A stretch of 64,000 nt of DNA from Nitrospiria bacterium (lineage in GTDB: Bacteria; Nitrospirota; Nitrospiria; JACQBZ01), in contig DATKAN010000055.1 of assembly GCA_035498035.1 (NCBI GenBank), positions 39,739 to 103,738 of the forward strand, read 5' to 3'. Each line of letters begins with the position of its first letter. Position 1 is the first letter of the stretch. This document shows, one piece after another, positions 35,675 through 44,705 of the stretch. Below the pieces are notes generated by a model. That model saw only the letters and a list, made by a program, of their open reading frames with translations, did no database searches and was not told the origin of the DNA. The position numbers and the translations under genes were made by a program.

Positions 35675-36899
35675 CTTAGGACGAATCGTCACGGAAAATA
35701 TCCTTCTCCTATCGATCGTTGCCGTTGTCGTAGGGCTCCTGGCCATCGCCGGACTTGTTCCGTTGCGGCGTCTGGCCAACACAACGAAGGATTTGGAAAC
35801 CGAATTGCACCATCTCCGGTCCCAGATGGATTTCAAAGAACTGACCCTGACCCAACAGCGGCAATCCCTCCTTCAAATTAAGCAAGAGACCGCCAATCTT
35901 TCGAGGATTCTTCTCCTGCTCCCCGACCTAGCCAAACAGTTGTCCGCCGCCCACACAACCCGGGAGTTGGAAGAGAACATCGTCCAACTTACCCAGAAGC
36001 TCCTGGATGCGAGAGAAGTTTCTCTTTTCGCCGTGGAGAAGGATGAGCTGGTCCTGAAGACCCAGTCGGGCTTTTCACCCGACAGGGCAGATGCGATTAA
36101 ACGAATCAAGATCGGCGAGGGGCGTATCGGCTGGACGGCCAAGAAGCGGGTGATCATGACCGCCGACGATTTTGAAAAAGAGAGCAACCTCGTGAAAACC
36201 TCCTTCCTTCAGGATCGGTTCAAGAACATTCAAACCGATCTCTGTGCCCCCCTGATTCATTGGGATCGTTTCTACGGCGTGATCAACGTGGGGGGGCTCG
36301 GTGCCATCCCGGAGAACGGCCGAAGGTTGATCCACATGATCTCCCACCTAGGCGTGATCGCACTGGAAAATGTTCTTTTGCTCAACGAAAATCAGAAGCA
36401 AGCCGACCTGGACAGTCTGACCACGCTCTATAATGTAACCTACTTCTATAAGTACCTCGACCGCGAACTTCAGAAGGCCCACCGGTACGGTCGGCCGTTG
36501 ACCGTGGTGATCTTCGACCTGGATCAATTTGAATCGTACAATCAAATGTTCGGCCGACTGGAAGGGGATCAGGCACTTCGGGTTGTGGCGAACATCATCA
36601 GGGACCGCCTCCGAACGGTGGATATTCCATGCCGTTACGGGGGGGAAGAAATGGCCGTGGTGCTTCCGGAGACCGATCAGGAAAAAGGGCGATTCGTGGC
36701 GGAACGGATTCGGCAATCCACCGAGGCCCACCCCTTCTCGCTCAAGCGTGTGACCCTCAGCGGGGGGCTCGCGGTATACCCGGTCGACGGAAAGGATTCG
36801 AAAGACCTAATCAAAAAGGCCGAGGCGGCTTTGGGGGCGGCTAAAAAATCGGGGCGGAATCGCGTTGTGAGCTATTCATCCATTTCCCCGGCGCCTTGA
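35667..36899 (+). CDS. Membrane GAF-GGDEF diguanylate cyclase
   Basis: A 410-residue protein with an N-terminal membrane helix (VAVVVGLLAIAGLVPL), a coiled coil, a GAF-like sensor domain (about residues 90-235) and a C-terminal GGDEF domain (about 255-410). The signature is GGEEM, close to GG(D/E)EF, and the inhibitory RxxD site (RTVD) stands five residues before it, so product inhibition by c-di-GMP is expected. The only fitting start is TTG at 35667, which overlaps the stop of the MEMO gene by 8 bases. It probably makes c-di-GMP, for which a PilZ protein is encoded at 21174. Confidence 0.85.
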   Translation: MFNLGRIVTENILLLSIVAVVVGLLAIAGLVPLRRLANTTKDLETELHHLRSQMDFKELTLTQQRQSLLQIKQETANLSRILLLLPDLAKQLSAAHTTRELEENIVQLTQKLLDAREVSLFAVEKDELVLKTQSGFSPDRADAIKRIKIGEGRIGWTAKKRVIMTADDFEKESNLVKTSFLQDRFKNIQTDLCAPLIHWDRFYGVINVGGLGAIPENGRRLIHMISHLGVIALENVLLLNENQKQADLDSLTTLYNVTYFYKYLDRELQKAHRYGRPLTVVIFDLDQFESYNQMFGRLEGDQALRVVANIIRDRLRTVDIPCRYGGEEMAVVLPETDQEKGRFVAERIRQSTEAHPFSLKRVTLSGGLAVYPVDGKDSKDLIKKAEAALGAAKKSGRNRVVSYSSISPAP

Positions 36900-36924
36900 C
36901 AGTCTTTTTTTCTTATGCTACCGT
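36896..36924 (+). promoter_or_regulatory. Extended -10 promoter of the response-regulator gene
   Basis: TTGACA (36896-36901), 17 bases, TACCGT (36919-36924) preceded by TG in TATGCTACCGT. It sits at the 3' end of the GGDEF gene. The same string occurs before the SurA-like gene. Confidence 0.5.
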
Positions 36925-36963
36925 GAAATTATTCACCTCACATGCTCCGAAAGGCATCTGCGC

Positions 36964-38061
36964 ATGGCGAAAAAGCTCCTCGTCGTTGATAGCAACCTTG
37001 CCATCCAGAAATTGGTTGAATACAATCTTTCCCGTGAAAAATTCGAAGTCACCTGCCTGAACGACGGCCTGTCCGCATTGGACTTGCTGACCCAGATCGA
37101 TCCCGATTTAATCTTGGCCGATTTCCATCTTGAAGGAATAAGTTTTGTCCGTTTTTGCGAAAAGGTCAAACAGAAACAGACCTCCAAGGAACGGGCGATC
37201 CTCGTCCTGGTAAGCGGCACCGACAGCTACGACCCCAGCACCCTTGTTACGCTCGGCGTCGTCGATTTCGTCAAGAAGCCTCTGGAGCCGAAGGAGCTGA
37301 TCGAAAAACTCAAGGACCTTTCCCAAGATAGCGCCACCATCATCGACCGAGCGCCCCGGCCCGTTGTCCCGGCCACCGTCGATCCTCCGCCTCCACCCCC
37401 TCCATCCCCGACGCCTACCACGGCACCTTTGCCGCCATCGAAGGATCAGGCTGAGGTCATGAAGATCGAGGAATTGCTGGGCTGGTCGCTGCCGGGAGAA
37501 AAATCCACGGAGGAGACGCAAAAAACTGATACGGGTACTCCCGAACCGGATTATGAAACTACGGTGATTCAGAGCCGGGCCGACGCTACGGTCACCCCAC
37601 CGGTTCCACCGGAGCCGCTGAAAGAGCCGTCCGAGCCCTCCATGGCCGAACTCATGCCCGCTCTGGAGGATTCACAAACCGTGATCGGACTGCGAACGCG
37701 GCCTTCGCCTTTCGTGCCGCCGGCCCCATCCGGTCCGGCAGATCCCGTCCCACCGGCCCCCTTGGTCGAACCACACGCGGCGTCTTTGCCGGCCTTGGTC
37801 CCTCCCATTCCAGAGACGGCTCCCCCTCAGCCGCCCGGAAGCCCGGAGACCTCCGCCGAGCCTTCGCCCGCCATTCCACCGACCGGTAACCAAGCTCAAG
37901 CACCACCCAACGACGCCGTCCCTCAGGAGATGATCGAGAGGCTTGTCTCCAAAATGGCCAAAGAGATCCTCGAAAAGGTCGCGTGGGACGTTGTTCCGTC
38001 CTTAGCCGAGACGCTCATCAAAGAGGAACTCGAGAAACTCAAGACGGAAAAACCGGCCTGA
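36964..38061 (+). CDS. Response regulator with long Pro-rich tail and C-terminal helix
   Basis: A 365-residue protein. The N-terminal receiver domain (residues 3-120) has the acidic pair in LLVVDS, phosphorylatable Asp in LILADFH, a Ser in LVSGTDS and Lys in FVKKPLEP. Residues 130-310 are a Pro/Ala/Glu-rich disordered linker containing a short EELLGWSLPGE helix. A conserved-looking terminal segment follows (EILEKVAWDVVPSLAETLI, about 335-355). No DNA-binding or enzyme domain is present, so it probably works by protein contact. Receiver proteins with this kind of tail occur in polarity and motility systems such as FrzS-like proteins; the link here is inference. Confidence 0.82.
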   Translation: MAKKLLVVDSNLAIQKLVEYNLSREKFEVTCLNDGLSALDLLTQIDPDLILADFHLEGISFVRFCEKVKQKQTSKERAILVLVSGTDSYDPSTLVTLGVVDFVKKPLEPKELIEKLKDLSQDSATIIDRAPRPVVPATVDPPPPPPPSPTPTTAPLPPSKDQAEVMKIEELLGWSLPGEKSTEETQKTDTGTPEPDYETTVIQSRADATVTPPVPPEPLKEPSEPSMAELMPALEDSQTVIGLRTRPSPFVPPAPSGPADPVPPAPLVEPHAASLPALVPPIPETAPPQPPGSPETSAEPSPAIPPTGNQAQAPPNDAVPQEMIERLVSKMAKEILEKVAWDVVPSLAETLIKEELEKLKTEKPA

Positions 38062-38065
38062 TTTT

Positions 38066-38185
38066 CTACTTTTTCCCTTTTCCCCTTGCCGCTTTCATCT
38101 GGGCCTGTCGTTTGGCTTTCTGCTTCCGTTCTTTTTTTCGGTACTTCCTTCTCAGTTCACGATCAACTTCGCGCCCTCGTGGCAT
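38066..38185 (-). CDS. Small basic protein of 39 residues
   Basis: A short frame running MPRGREVDRELRRKYRKKER... and ending in a GKGKK tail. A good ribosome site (GGAG, 8 bases before the ATG at 38185) supports it. It is highly basic, without hydrophobic core, so it may bind nucleic acid or the ribosome. It resembles small Arg/Lys-rich proteins of the DUF6800 kind only in composition. It lies convergent to the response-regulator gene, with 4 bases between the stops, and divergent from valS. Confidence 0.5.
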   Translation of the reverse strand: MPRGREVDRELRRKYRKKERKQKAKRQAQMKAARGKGKK

Positions 38186-38313
38186 GGACTGTTCTCCTAT
38201 CCGGTTGATTCATTTCGACCGCCTATTTAACCGTTGCTCTTCAAAATTGTCAAGAGATCTTGGCAGGGGGCCGCTTGCCCTCTCTCCAATCTTCGTGTTA
38301 AGATTTACGCCCC

Positions 38314-41112
38314 ATGACTGAAACCACCGCACAAACCGATCCAACCCGCTTCGACAAGCCCTACAATCCCCGAGAGGTTGAGGACCGCTGGTATCGGCAC
38401 TGGATCGATCGTGGCTATTTTTCCGCGGACGAGCATTCGACGCAGCCCCAGCGGTTTTCGATCGTGATCCCGCCGCCCAATATCACCGGTTCGCTGCACT
38501 TAGGCCACGCCCTGAACAACACGCTGCAGGATGTCCTCGTCCGCTGGAAGCGTATGCTGGGATCGAATACCCTATGGCTGCCCGGAACGGACCACGCCGG
38601 GATTGCAACCCAAAATGTCGTCGAGCGCCAGCTCATGGCCGAAGGCACCTCGCGGGAAAAGTTGGGGCGCACGGAATTCATCAAACGAGTCTGGCAGTGG
38701 CGGGAGCAGTCGGGGCGGACCATCATCGCTCAATTGAAACGGCTCGGCGCTTCCTGCGACTGGAAACGGGAGCGGTTTACCCTGGATGAAGGCCTCTCGG
38801 CCGCGGTTCGAGACGTCTTTGTCCGCTTGCACCAGGAAGGGCTGATCTACCGAGGAGAGCGATTGATCAATTGGTGCCCGAGGTGCGGGACGGCCCTGTC
38901 GGACATCGAGGTGGAGCACGAGGAAGTCAAGGGCAAGTTGTACTATATCAAATACCCTCTGGCTGACGATCCTGAGGCGTTTCTCACGGTCGCCACGACC
39001 CGCCCCGAGACGATGCTGGGCGATACCGCCGTCGCGGTGCATCCAGACGACCCCCGATACAACGGGTTGATCGGCAAAGCCGTGCTCCTTCCTCTGACAA
39101 GCCGTCGTATCCCGATTGTCGGGGACTCGATCTTGGTCGATCGGGAATTTGGAACCGGCGCCGTCAAGATCACGCCGGGCCATGACTTTAATGATGAAAA
39201 GGCCGGCCAGCGCCACCGCCTTCCCCGAATCTCATTGCTGACCGGCCTAGGCGACATGGACCCTGTCGTTCTCGAGGAAGAGGCCAAAACGGACAAGGAT
39301 CTTTTGCACGAAATCGCGGGCGCCAAAGTCCCAAAGGCTCGGGACCGGGTCGTGAGCCGCCTTGAAGCCGATGGCTTCTTGATCAAAGTTGAAGACCATG
39401 GTCACGCCATCGGCAAATGCTATCGCTGCAAAACCGTGATCGAGCCTCGTCTCTCGCCGCAATGGTTTGTCCGCGTGAACAACCCGGAGAACTCTCTTGC
39501 AGCGCCGGCGATCGACGCGGTGCGAAGCGGCCGGATCCGTATAATTCCCGAAAGTTGGAAGAACAACTACTTTGGCTGGATGGAGAACATCCAGGATTGG
39601 TGTATCTCGCGACAGATCTGGTGGGGGCATCAGATCCCTGCGTGGTACTGCCGCGGAACGGACGTCGGCCAATGCCGGCCCGAATGCAAGGAACCGATCG
39701 TCGCCGCGACGGCGCCGGAGCGCTGCCCGCATTGCGGTTCGGCCGATTTCGTCCAGGACCCGGATGTTCTGGACACGTGGTTCTCCTCGGCCCTCTGGCC
39801 GTTCTCCACCCTGGGCTGGCCGCAAAAAACGAAGGCGCTTGAACTCTTTTACCCTACGTCGGCCCTGGTCACGAGCTTCGACATTCTCTTCTTCTGGGTG
39901 GCCCGGATGATCATGATGGGGCTGCATTTCATGAAGGATGTCCCCTTCCGGGAAGTTTACATCCATGCGCTGGTCCGCGACGCCGAGGGACAGAAGATGA
40001 GCAAGTCCAAGGGAAACGTCATCGACCCACTCGAGATCATGGAGAAGTACGGAACGGACGCCCTGCGTTTCACCCTGGCCTCCATGGCCTCACCGGGACG
40101 GGATATCAAACTTTCCGAGGAGCGAATCGGAGGCTACCGGAATTTTGCGAACAAAATCTGGAATGCCGCGCGGTTCATCCTGATGAACTGTCCGAAGGGG
40201 CCGAGAGCTTATCTTGATTCCCCCCTCGCGGATCCGATGACGCTTTCCCTCGCCGACCGCTGGATATTAAGCCGGCTCCAACGCGTGATCCAATCCGTTA
40301 ATCGTCAGCTTGGAGATTACCGCTTCGATGAAGCTTCCCGAGACCTGTATCAGTTTCTCTGGCACGAATTCTGCGACTGGTACCTTGAACTGATTAAGCC
40401 AACTTTGTACGGAACGGACACCGTAGCCGCGGATCGAACCCGGACCGTCGCCATCCAGGCTTTTGAAGCGGTGCTCCGACTCCTCCACCCGTTCATGCCC
40501 TTTATTACCGAAGAGATCCGACAGACCTTTACGCAAACGGACGGCAGCATTGCGATCGCGGCATTTCCGATCGCGAACGCCACCCTGATTAATGAATCGA
40601 CCGAACAGGAATGCGAGAGCTTTCAGAAAGTCATCGAGGGAATTCGGGAAATGCGCGGGCTGCATGGCATCCCATTTTCAAAGAAATTGCAAGCGGCGAT
40701 CCGCTTGTCGAACCAAGACATCGAGCGTTACATTCAAAACAACCACTCGACGATCAGCGCGCTCGCTGGCCTCAGCGGTCTAACAATCGGACGGAACGTC
40801 CAGCAACCCGCGAATGCTCTCATGGGTCCCCTCATCTTCCCGGGCGGCCAGGCCGGCGAGATATTCATTCCCCTGACGCCGGATACAATAGACATCGCCA
40901 AAGAGATTACGAAAAAGGAAAAGCGGTTGAAGGACCTGGCCGCCCAGATGGACCAAGAGAAAAAGAAGCTGTCTAACCCTGATTTTGCTTCGAAGGCTCC
41001 TCCGGAGGTCACAGAAAAAACGAAGTCGCGTTATCAAGAGCTCCGTCTTGAGCATGAGAAATTGTCCGAGGCCCTCAAGGACTTGCGCGAAACGACGGGA
41101 GGAAAGGCATGA
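38314..41112 (+). CDS. valS: Valyl-tRNA synthetase
   Basis: A 932-residue class I synthetase that charges tRNA-Val. The HIGH-type motif is in NITGSLHLGHALN and the KMSKS loop in QKMSKSKGNVIDP. The editing domain contains TTRPETMLGDTAVAVHP, with CxxC-type zinc pairs in CPRCGTAL and CPHCGSAD, and DVLDTWFSSALWPFSTLG precedes the KMSKS part. The C-terminal coiled coil (about residues 865-930) that closes on the tRNA is present. The downstream nadC overlaps it by 4 bases. Confidence 0.96.
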   Translation: MTETTAQTDPTRFDKPYNPREVEDRWYRHWIDRGYFSADEHSTQPQRFSIVIPPPNITGSLHLGHALNNTLQDVLVRWKRMLGSNTLWLPGTDHAGIATQNVVERQLMAEGTSREKLGRTEFIKRVWQWREQSGRTIIAQLKRLGASCDWKRERFTLDEGLSAAVRDVFVRLHQEGLIYRGERLINWCPRCGTALSDIEVEHEEVKGKLYYIKYPLADDPEAFLTVATTRPETMLGDTAVAVHPDDPRYNGLIGKAVLLPLTSRRIPIVGDSILVDREFGTGAVKITPGHDFNDEKAGQRHRLPRISLLTGLGDMDPVVLEEEAKTDKDLLHEIAGAKVPKARDRVVSRLEADGFLIKVEDHGHAIGKCYRCKTVIEPRLSPQWFVRVNNPENSLAAPAIDAVRSGRIRIIPESWKNNYFGWMENIQDWCISRQIWWGHQIPAWYCRGTDVGQCRPECKEPIVAATAPERCPHCGSADFVQDPDVLDTWFSSALWPFSTLGWPQKTKALELFYPTSALVTSFDILFFWVARMIMMGLHFMKDVPFREVYIHALVRDAEGQKMSKSKGNVIDPLEIMEKYGTDALRFTLASMASPGRDIKLSEERIGGYRNFANKIWNAARFILMNCPKGPRAYLDSPLADPMTLSLADRWILSRLQRVIQSVNRQLGDYRFDEASRDLYQFLWHEFCDWYLELIKPTLYGTDTVAADRTRTVAIQAFEAVLRLLHPFMPFITEEIRQTFTQTDGSIAIAAFPIANATLINESTEQECESFQKVIEGIREMRGLHGIPFSKKLQAAIRLSNQDIERYIQNNHSTISALAGLSGLTIGRNVQQPANALMGPLIFPGGQAGEIFIPLTPDTIDIAKEITKKEKRLKDLAAQMDQEKKKLSNPDFASKAPPEVTEKTKSRYQELRLEHEKLSEALKDLRETTGGKA

Positions 41113-41975
41113 ATCCGCCCCCTCTCTTGTCCGCCGTTCGCATCCTGGACCTTGTTACCCGCGCCCTTGCCGAAGACCTCGGCTCCGGCGATTTGACCAC
41201 CCGTCTGCTTTTTGCGCAAGTCGTAAAGGCCGAGGCCGTGATTCGGGCCAAGGAGGAAGCGACCCTGGCCGGCCTGCCCCTGGCCGAGGCCGTTTTTAAA
41301 AAGGTGGATCCGAAACTCAAGTTCAAATCCCTTGCGCAGGACGGGGACCGAGTCCAACCCGGAACGCAGATCGCACGCATTGTGGGTGACGGGCGTTCTC
41401 TATTAAAAGGAGAGCGGGTGGCACTCAATTTTCTCCAGCGCCTCTCGGGCATCGCCACGCTCACGGCGCGGTTTGTCGAGACGATCCGGGGCACAAAAGC
41501 CGCGATCCTGGACACCCGAAAAACCACGCCCGGACTACGAGGGCTGGAAAAATACGCCGTTCGGATGGGCGGGGGCCGAAACCACCGGATGAATTTAAGC
41601 GACGGCATCCTGATCAAGGACAACCATATCGCACTGGCCGGAAGTCTAAAGCGCGCGGTCGAAGAGGCCCGCCGGAAGGCGCCTCGCGGTCTTAAGGTTG
41701 AAGTGGAAGCGAGGAACCTAAACGAGGTCGAAGACGCACTATCGGCCAAGGCCGACAGGATCCTCCTTGACAATATGACAATTCCTCACCTGAAAGAGGC
41801 CCTCTTGTTAATAAATGGGCGCGCCTTAACCGAGGCATCCGGCGGTATTCACTTGAACAACGTGCGCGAGTTCGCCGGGGCCGGCGTTGATTTTATCTCC
41901 ATCGGGGCCCTGACCCATTCGGCTCCGGCCGTGGACCTGAGCATGGACATCACTCCTTCAAAGGATGCCCCATGA
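41109..41975 (+). CDS. nadC: Nicotinate-nucleotide pyrophosphorylase (carboxylating)
   Basis: A 288-residue enzyme that turns quinolinate and PRPP into nicotinate mononucleotide in NAD synthesis. Family marks are ALAEDLGSGDLTTRL near the start, the block LNFLQRLSGIATLTARFV, ILDTRKTTPGLRGLEKYAV with substrate-binding Arg and Lys, and the C-terminal ASGGIHLNNVREFAGAGVDFIS. Length is normal. It overlaps valS and birA by 4 bases each, giving tight coupling of an operon. Confidence 0.95.
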   Translation: MNPPPLLSAVRILDLVTRALAEDLGSGDLTTRLLFAQVVKAEAVIRAKEEATLAGLPLAEAVFKKVDPKLKFKSLAQDGDRVQPGTQIARIVGDGRSLLKGERVALNFLQRLSGIATLTARFVETIRGTKAAILDTRKTTPGLRGLEKYAVRMGGGRNHRMNLSDGILIKDNHIALAGSLKRAVEEARRKAPRGLKVEVEARNLNEVEDALSAKADRILLDNMTIPHLKEALLLINGRALTEASGGIHLNNVREFAGAGVDFISIGALTHSAPAVDLSMDITPSKDAP

Positions 41976-42817
41976 CTTCTCAGCCCTCCTCAAGGGCTTT
42001 CAGGTCGCAGCCGCTGACTCAGGATGCCATTCGATCCGGGCTGAAGACGGCGCGGTTTGGACAAACCCTGCATATCTTTGACAGGATCGAGTCGACGAAT
42101 ACCGCCGCTCACCCTTTGGCGAAAAGGGGTGCTCCTGAAGGGACCGTCGTTTTGGCCGATGCTCAAACTCGGGGAAGGGGCCGAATGGGCCGTCGCTGGA
42201 TCTCCCCCCCGGACGTCAACTTGTACTTCTCGATCATCCTCCGACCCGGCGGCGATCCCCGGCGCGCGGGCTTATGGACACTGGCCGCTGCCAATGCCGT
42301 TGCCCAGGCCATTGAACAAACCGTGGGTCTTTCGACTCGCCTGAAGTGGCCGAATGATCTTCTAATTCATCATAAAAAGGTTGCCGGTCTTCTTTTGGAA
42401 AGCGTCGTTCAAAAAGGGCGTATCCGGTACCTGGTTTTGGGAATCGGGGTCAATGTCAACCTTCTTTGCGACGCCCTTCCTATAACACTTCGCGACTCCG
42501 TCAGTTCGCTGCGGCAAGAATCGGGTCGCGTGATAGATCGGGTCCGGCTGCTGCAACGGATTTTGGAAACCATCGAAATACAATATCGGTCTTTTCAGAC
42601 CGAGCCGCCCGAAATGATTCTGAACGCTTTCACCACCCGCTCCGACACCATGGGACGGTCCGTGCGGGTCCGGGATCAAGTCCACGAATGGACCGGGATC
42701 GCCAAGGGGCTGACACCCGAGGGCGCGTTGATCCTGTCGAGGAACGATCGGGAGGAAGTCATCCTCCGGTCCGAGGACATCGTTCACGTGAGGCCATCCG
42801 ATGCTGCTTGCGATTGA
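41972..42817 (+). CDS. birA: Biotin--[acetyl-CoA-carboxylase] ligase
   Basis: A 281-residue biotin protein ligase. The biotin-binding set is seen as FDRIESTNTAAHPLA, the adenylation loop GRGRMGRRWISPPDVNLYFS, and the substrate Lys region LKWPNDLLIHHKKVAGLLLES followed by GIGVNVN. A C-terminal SH3-like domain carries MGRSVRVRD. The N-terminal DNA-binding domain of E. coli BirA is missing (only about 35 residues precede the catalytic domain), so it should not act as a repressor. It overlaps coaX by 17 bases. Confidence 0.93.
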   Translation: MTSQPSSRAFRSQPLTQDAIRSGLKTARFGQTLHIFDRIESTNTAAHPLAKRGAPEGTVVLADAQTRGRGRMGRRWISPPDVNLYFSIILRPGGDPRRAGLWTLAAANAVAQAIEQTVGLSTRLKWPNDLLIHHKKVAGLLLESVVQKGRIRYLVLGIGVNVNLLCDALPITLRDSVSSLRQESGRVIDRVRLLQRILETIEIQYRSFQTEPPEMILNAFTTRSDTMGRSVRVRDQVHEWTGIAKGLTPEGALILSRNDREEVILRSEDIVHVRPSDAACD

Positions 42818-43604
42818 CATTGGAAACTCCAACATCGTTCTGGGCGTCTTCCAGGAAAGACGCCTCAAGGGAAATTGGAGAATCGCCACTCGGCTGGCGA
42901 AAACCTCCGACGAGTACGGAATCTTGACCTTGGATCTTTTTCGGGCCAACGGGATTCGGTCCGATCGGATCCGCGGGGTGATTTTGTCCAGTGTGGTCCC
43001 GCCCCTGACCCCGATCATCACCGAGATGAGCCTTCGATATTTTCATTCCGAGCCCTTGATCGTGGATGGAGCCATGGACACCGGCTTGATCAATCGATAC
43101 GAGCCGCCCCGGGATGTGGGGGCCGACCGGATCGTCAACGCCGTCGCGGCGTACCGACGATACGGCGGACCGGTTATTATTGTGGACTTCGGAACCGCCA
43201 CCACTTTTTGCGCCGTCAGTAAAAGAGGCGAATATCTGGGCGGTGCGATCACACCCGGAATCACCATCTCGGCCGAGGCCCTTTTCCAGGGAGCCTCCAA
43301 ACTCCCCAAGGTTGAATTGGCCAGACCCAGATCGGTCATCGGTCAGGACACCATCAGCAGCATACAGTCCGGCATGCTCTATGGTTACGCGGGACTTGTG
43401 GATTCGATGGTCACGAGGATGAAAAAGGAGCTGGGGTCCCGCGCGAAAGTCATCGCGACCGGCGGGCAGGCCCGGCTGATCCTTTCTGAGACAAATACGA
43501 TTAATGAGGTTCGACCCTTCTTAACGCTGGAAGGACTTCGAATCCTGTATGAAAGAAACAAGAAAAAGACCCGAAGGGCCATTGACAACACGGTTAAAAC
43601 TTGA
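42801..43604 (+). CDS. coaX: Type III pantothenate kinase
   Basis: A 267-residue kinase that starts coenzyme A synthesis from pantothenate. It belongs to the ASKHA fold: LLAIDIGNSNIVLGVF at the N-terminus, VGADRIVNAVAAYRRY, VDFGTATTFCAVS and GGAITPGITISAEALFQGAS. Type III enzymes are not feedback-inhibited by CoA. The gene ends at 43604, inside the promoter region for hrcA. Confidence 0.95.
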   Translation: MLLAIDIGNSNIVLGVFQERRLKGNWRIATRLAKTSDEYGILTLDLFRANGIRSDRIRGVILSSVVPPLTPIITEMSLRYFHSEPLIVDGAMDTGLINRYEPPRDVGADRIVNAVAAYRRYGGPVIIVDFGTATTFCAVSKRGEYLGGAITPGITISAEALFQGASKLPKVELARPRSVIGQDTISSIQSGMLYGYAGLVDSMVTRMKKELGSRAKVIATGGQARLILSETNTINEVRPFLTLEGLRILYERNKKKTRRAIDNTVKT

Positions 43605-43610
43605 TAAGCT
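43582..43610 (+). promoter_or_regulatory. Promoter of hrcA-grpE-dnaK-dnaJ
   Basis: TTGACA (43582-43587), 17 bases and TAAGCT (43605-43610), immediately before the CIRCE element. The -35 is exact and the -10 is a partial match. It overlaps the last codons of coaX. Confidence 0.5.
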
Positions 43611-43611
43611 G

Positions 43612-43638
43612 TTAGCACTCTAATTGACTGAGTGCTAA
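43612..43638. promoter_or_regulatory. CIRCE operator, the HrcA-binding site
   Basis: TTAGCACTC (43612-43620), a 9-base spacer and GAGTGCTAA (43630-43638) match the CIRCE consensus in full. It lies 13 bases before the hrcA start, so HrcA should repress its own operon and release it after heat shock. Confidence 0.95.
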
Positions 43639-43651
43639 ACAGGGTGCAGGC

Positions 43652-44686
43652 ATGGAGCTTAACGAAAGAAGTCGCAAGGTTTTAAATGCCATTATTTTAT
43701 CTTATATTGAGCGGGCCTCACCGGTCGGATCGCATACCGTGACTAAGAATTTTTCTTTTGGGTTGAGTCCGGCTACGATCCGAAATATTATGGCTGAGCT
43801 GGAGGAGATGGGCTATCTGCTGCAACCTCATACATCGGCCGGACGTATCCCCACCTCCAAAGGCTACCGTCTGTACGTAGACGCACTCTTAGTGGAAGAT
43901 CAGCCCTCCATTTTTAATGAAGAATTTCTTGAAGAAACCTATCTGGGCATGAAACGAGAAGATCCTCACGCGCTTCTTCAGGAGACGACCCGGATGCTTT
44001 CGCTTCTGTCTCACTACGCAGGTATCGTTCTGGCCCCGAAAGTTTCCAAGGCGCGGTTGGATCGCCTGGAATTTATTCTGGTACGGAAGGGGCACGCGTT
44101 GATTGTCCAATTATCCAAAGACGGCCTGGTTCAGCACCGGATGATCGATGTCGATCCGGAATTGACCCAGAAGGATCTTACGCGAATCAGTGCCTTCCTC
44201 AACGAAAAGTTCAGCGGCCTGAGTCTGGATGAAATCCGACGGCGGCTCCTCAAGGAAATGGAGGCCGAGAAGGAACTGTACAGCCGCTTGCTTCAGAAGG
44301 CCTCCGAACTCGGCCAGAAGGCCCTGGCGGAACAACCGGAAGAAGAACTCTATGTGGTGGGAACGTCAAACATTCTGAGTCTTCCCGAGTTTACCGAGAA
44401 CTTGGAGAAGATGAAGTCGCTTTTTAAGACCTTCGAGGAAAAGGCCGTTATCCTGAAACTCTTAAACGATTGTCTGGAAACGGACGGGGTTCAGATCTTC
44501 ATCGGTTCAGAGAGCAGCCTGCCCGGAATCGAAGATTTCAGCCTGGTCGTTTCAAGCTATCGGGGCGGCGACGATGTTGGGGGAACGCTGGGCGTGATCG
44601 GGCCCACGCGGATGGAATACGCCCGTGTTATTCCCTTGGTCGACCATACCGCCAAATTGCTCGGTCGCCTCTTAGATCAGGATTGA
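43652..44686 (+). CDS. hrcA: Heat-inducible transcription repressor HrcA
   Basis: A 344-residue repressor of heat-shock genes. The winged-helix N-terminus carries ERSRKVLNAIILSYIERASP, VGSHTVTKNF, LSPATIRNIMAELEEMGYLL and QPHTSAGRIPTSKGYRLYVD, all family marks. The C-terminal dimer domain ends with GGTLGVIGPTRMEYARVIPL. It binds CIRCE, which is found just upstream, and usually needs GroEL to stay active. It is first in the operon with grpE 19 bases downstream. Confidence 0.96.
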   Translation: MELNERSRKVLNAIILSYIERASPVGSHTVTKNFSFGLSPATIRNIMAELEEMGYLLQPHTSAGRIPTSKGYRLYVDALLVEDQPSIFNEEFLEETYLGMKREDPHALLQETTRMLSLLSHYAGIVLAPKVSKARLDRLEFILVRKGHALIVQLSKDGLVQHRMIDVDPELTQKDLTRISAFLNEKFSGLSLDEIRRRLLKEMEAEKELYSRLLQKASELGQKALAEQPEEELYVVGTSNILSLPEFTENLEKMKSLFKTFEEKAVILKLLNDCLETDGVQIFIGSESSLPGIEDFSLVVSSYRGGDDVGGTLGVIGPTRMEYARVIPLVDHTAKLLGRLLDQD

Positions 44687-44705
44687 GTGGATCGTGGAGC
44701 CTCGC

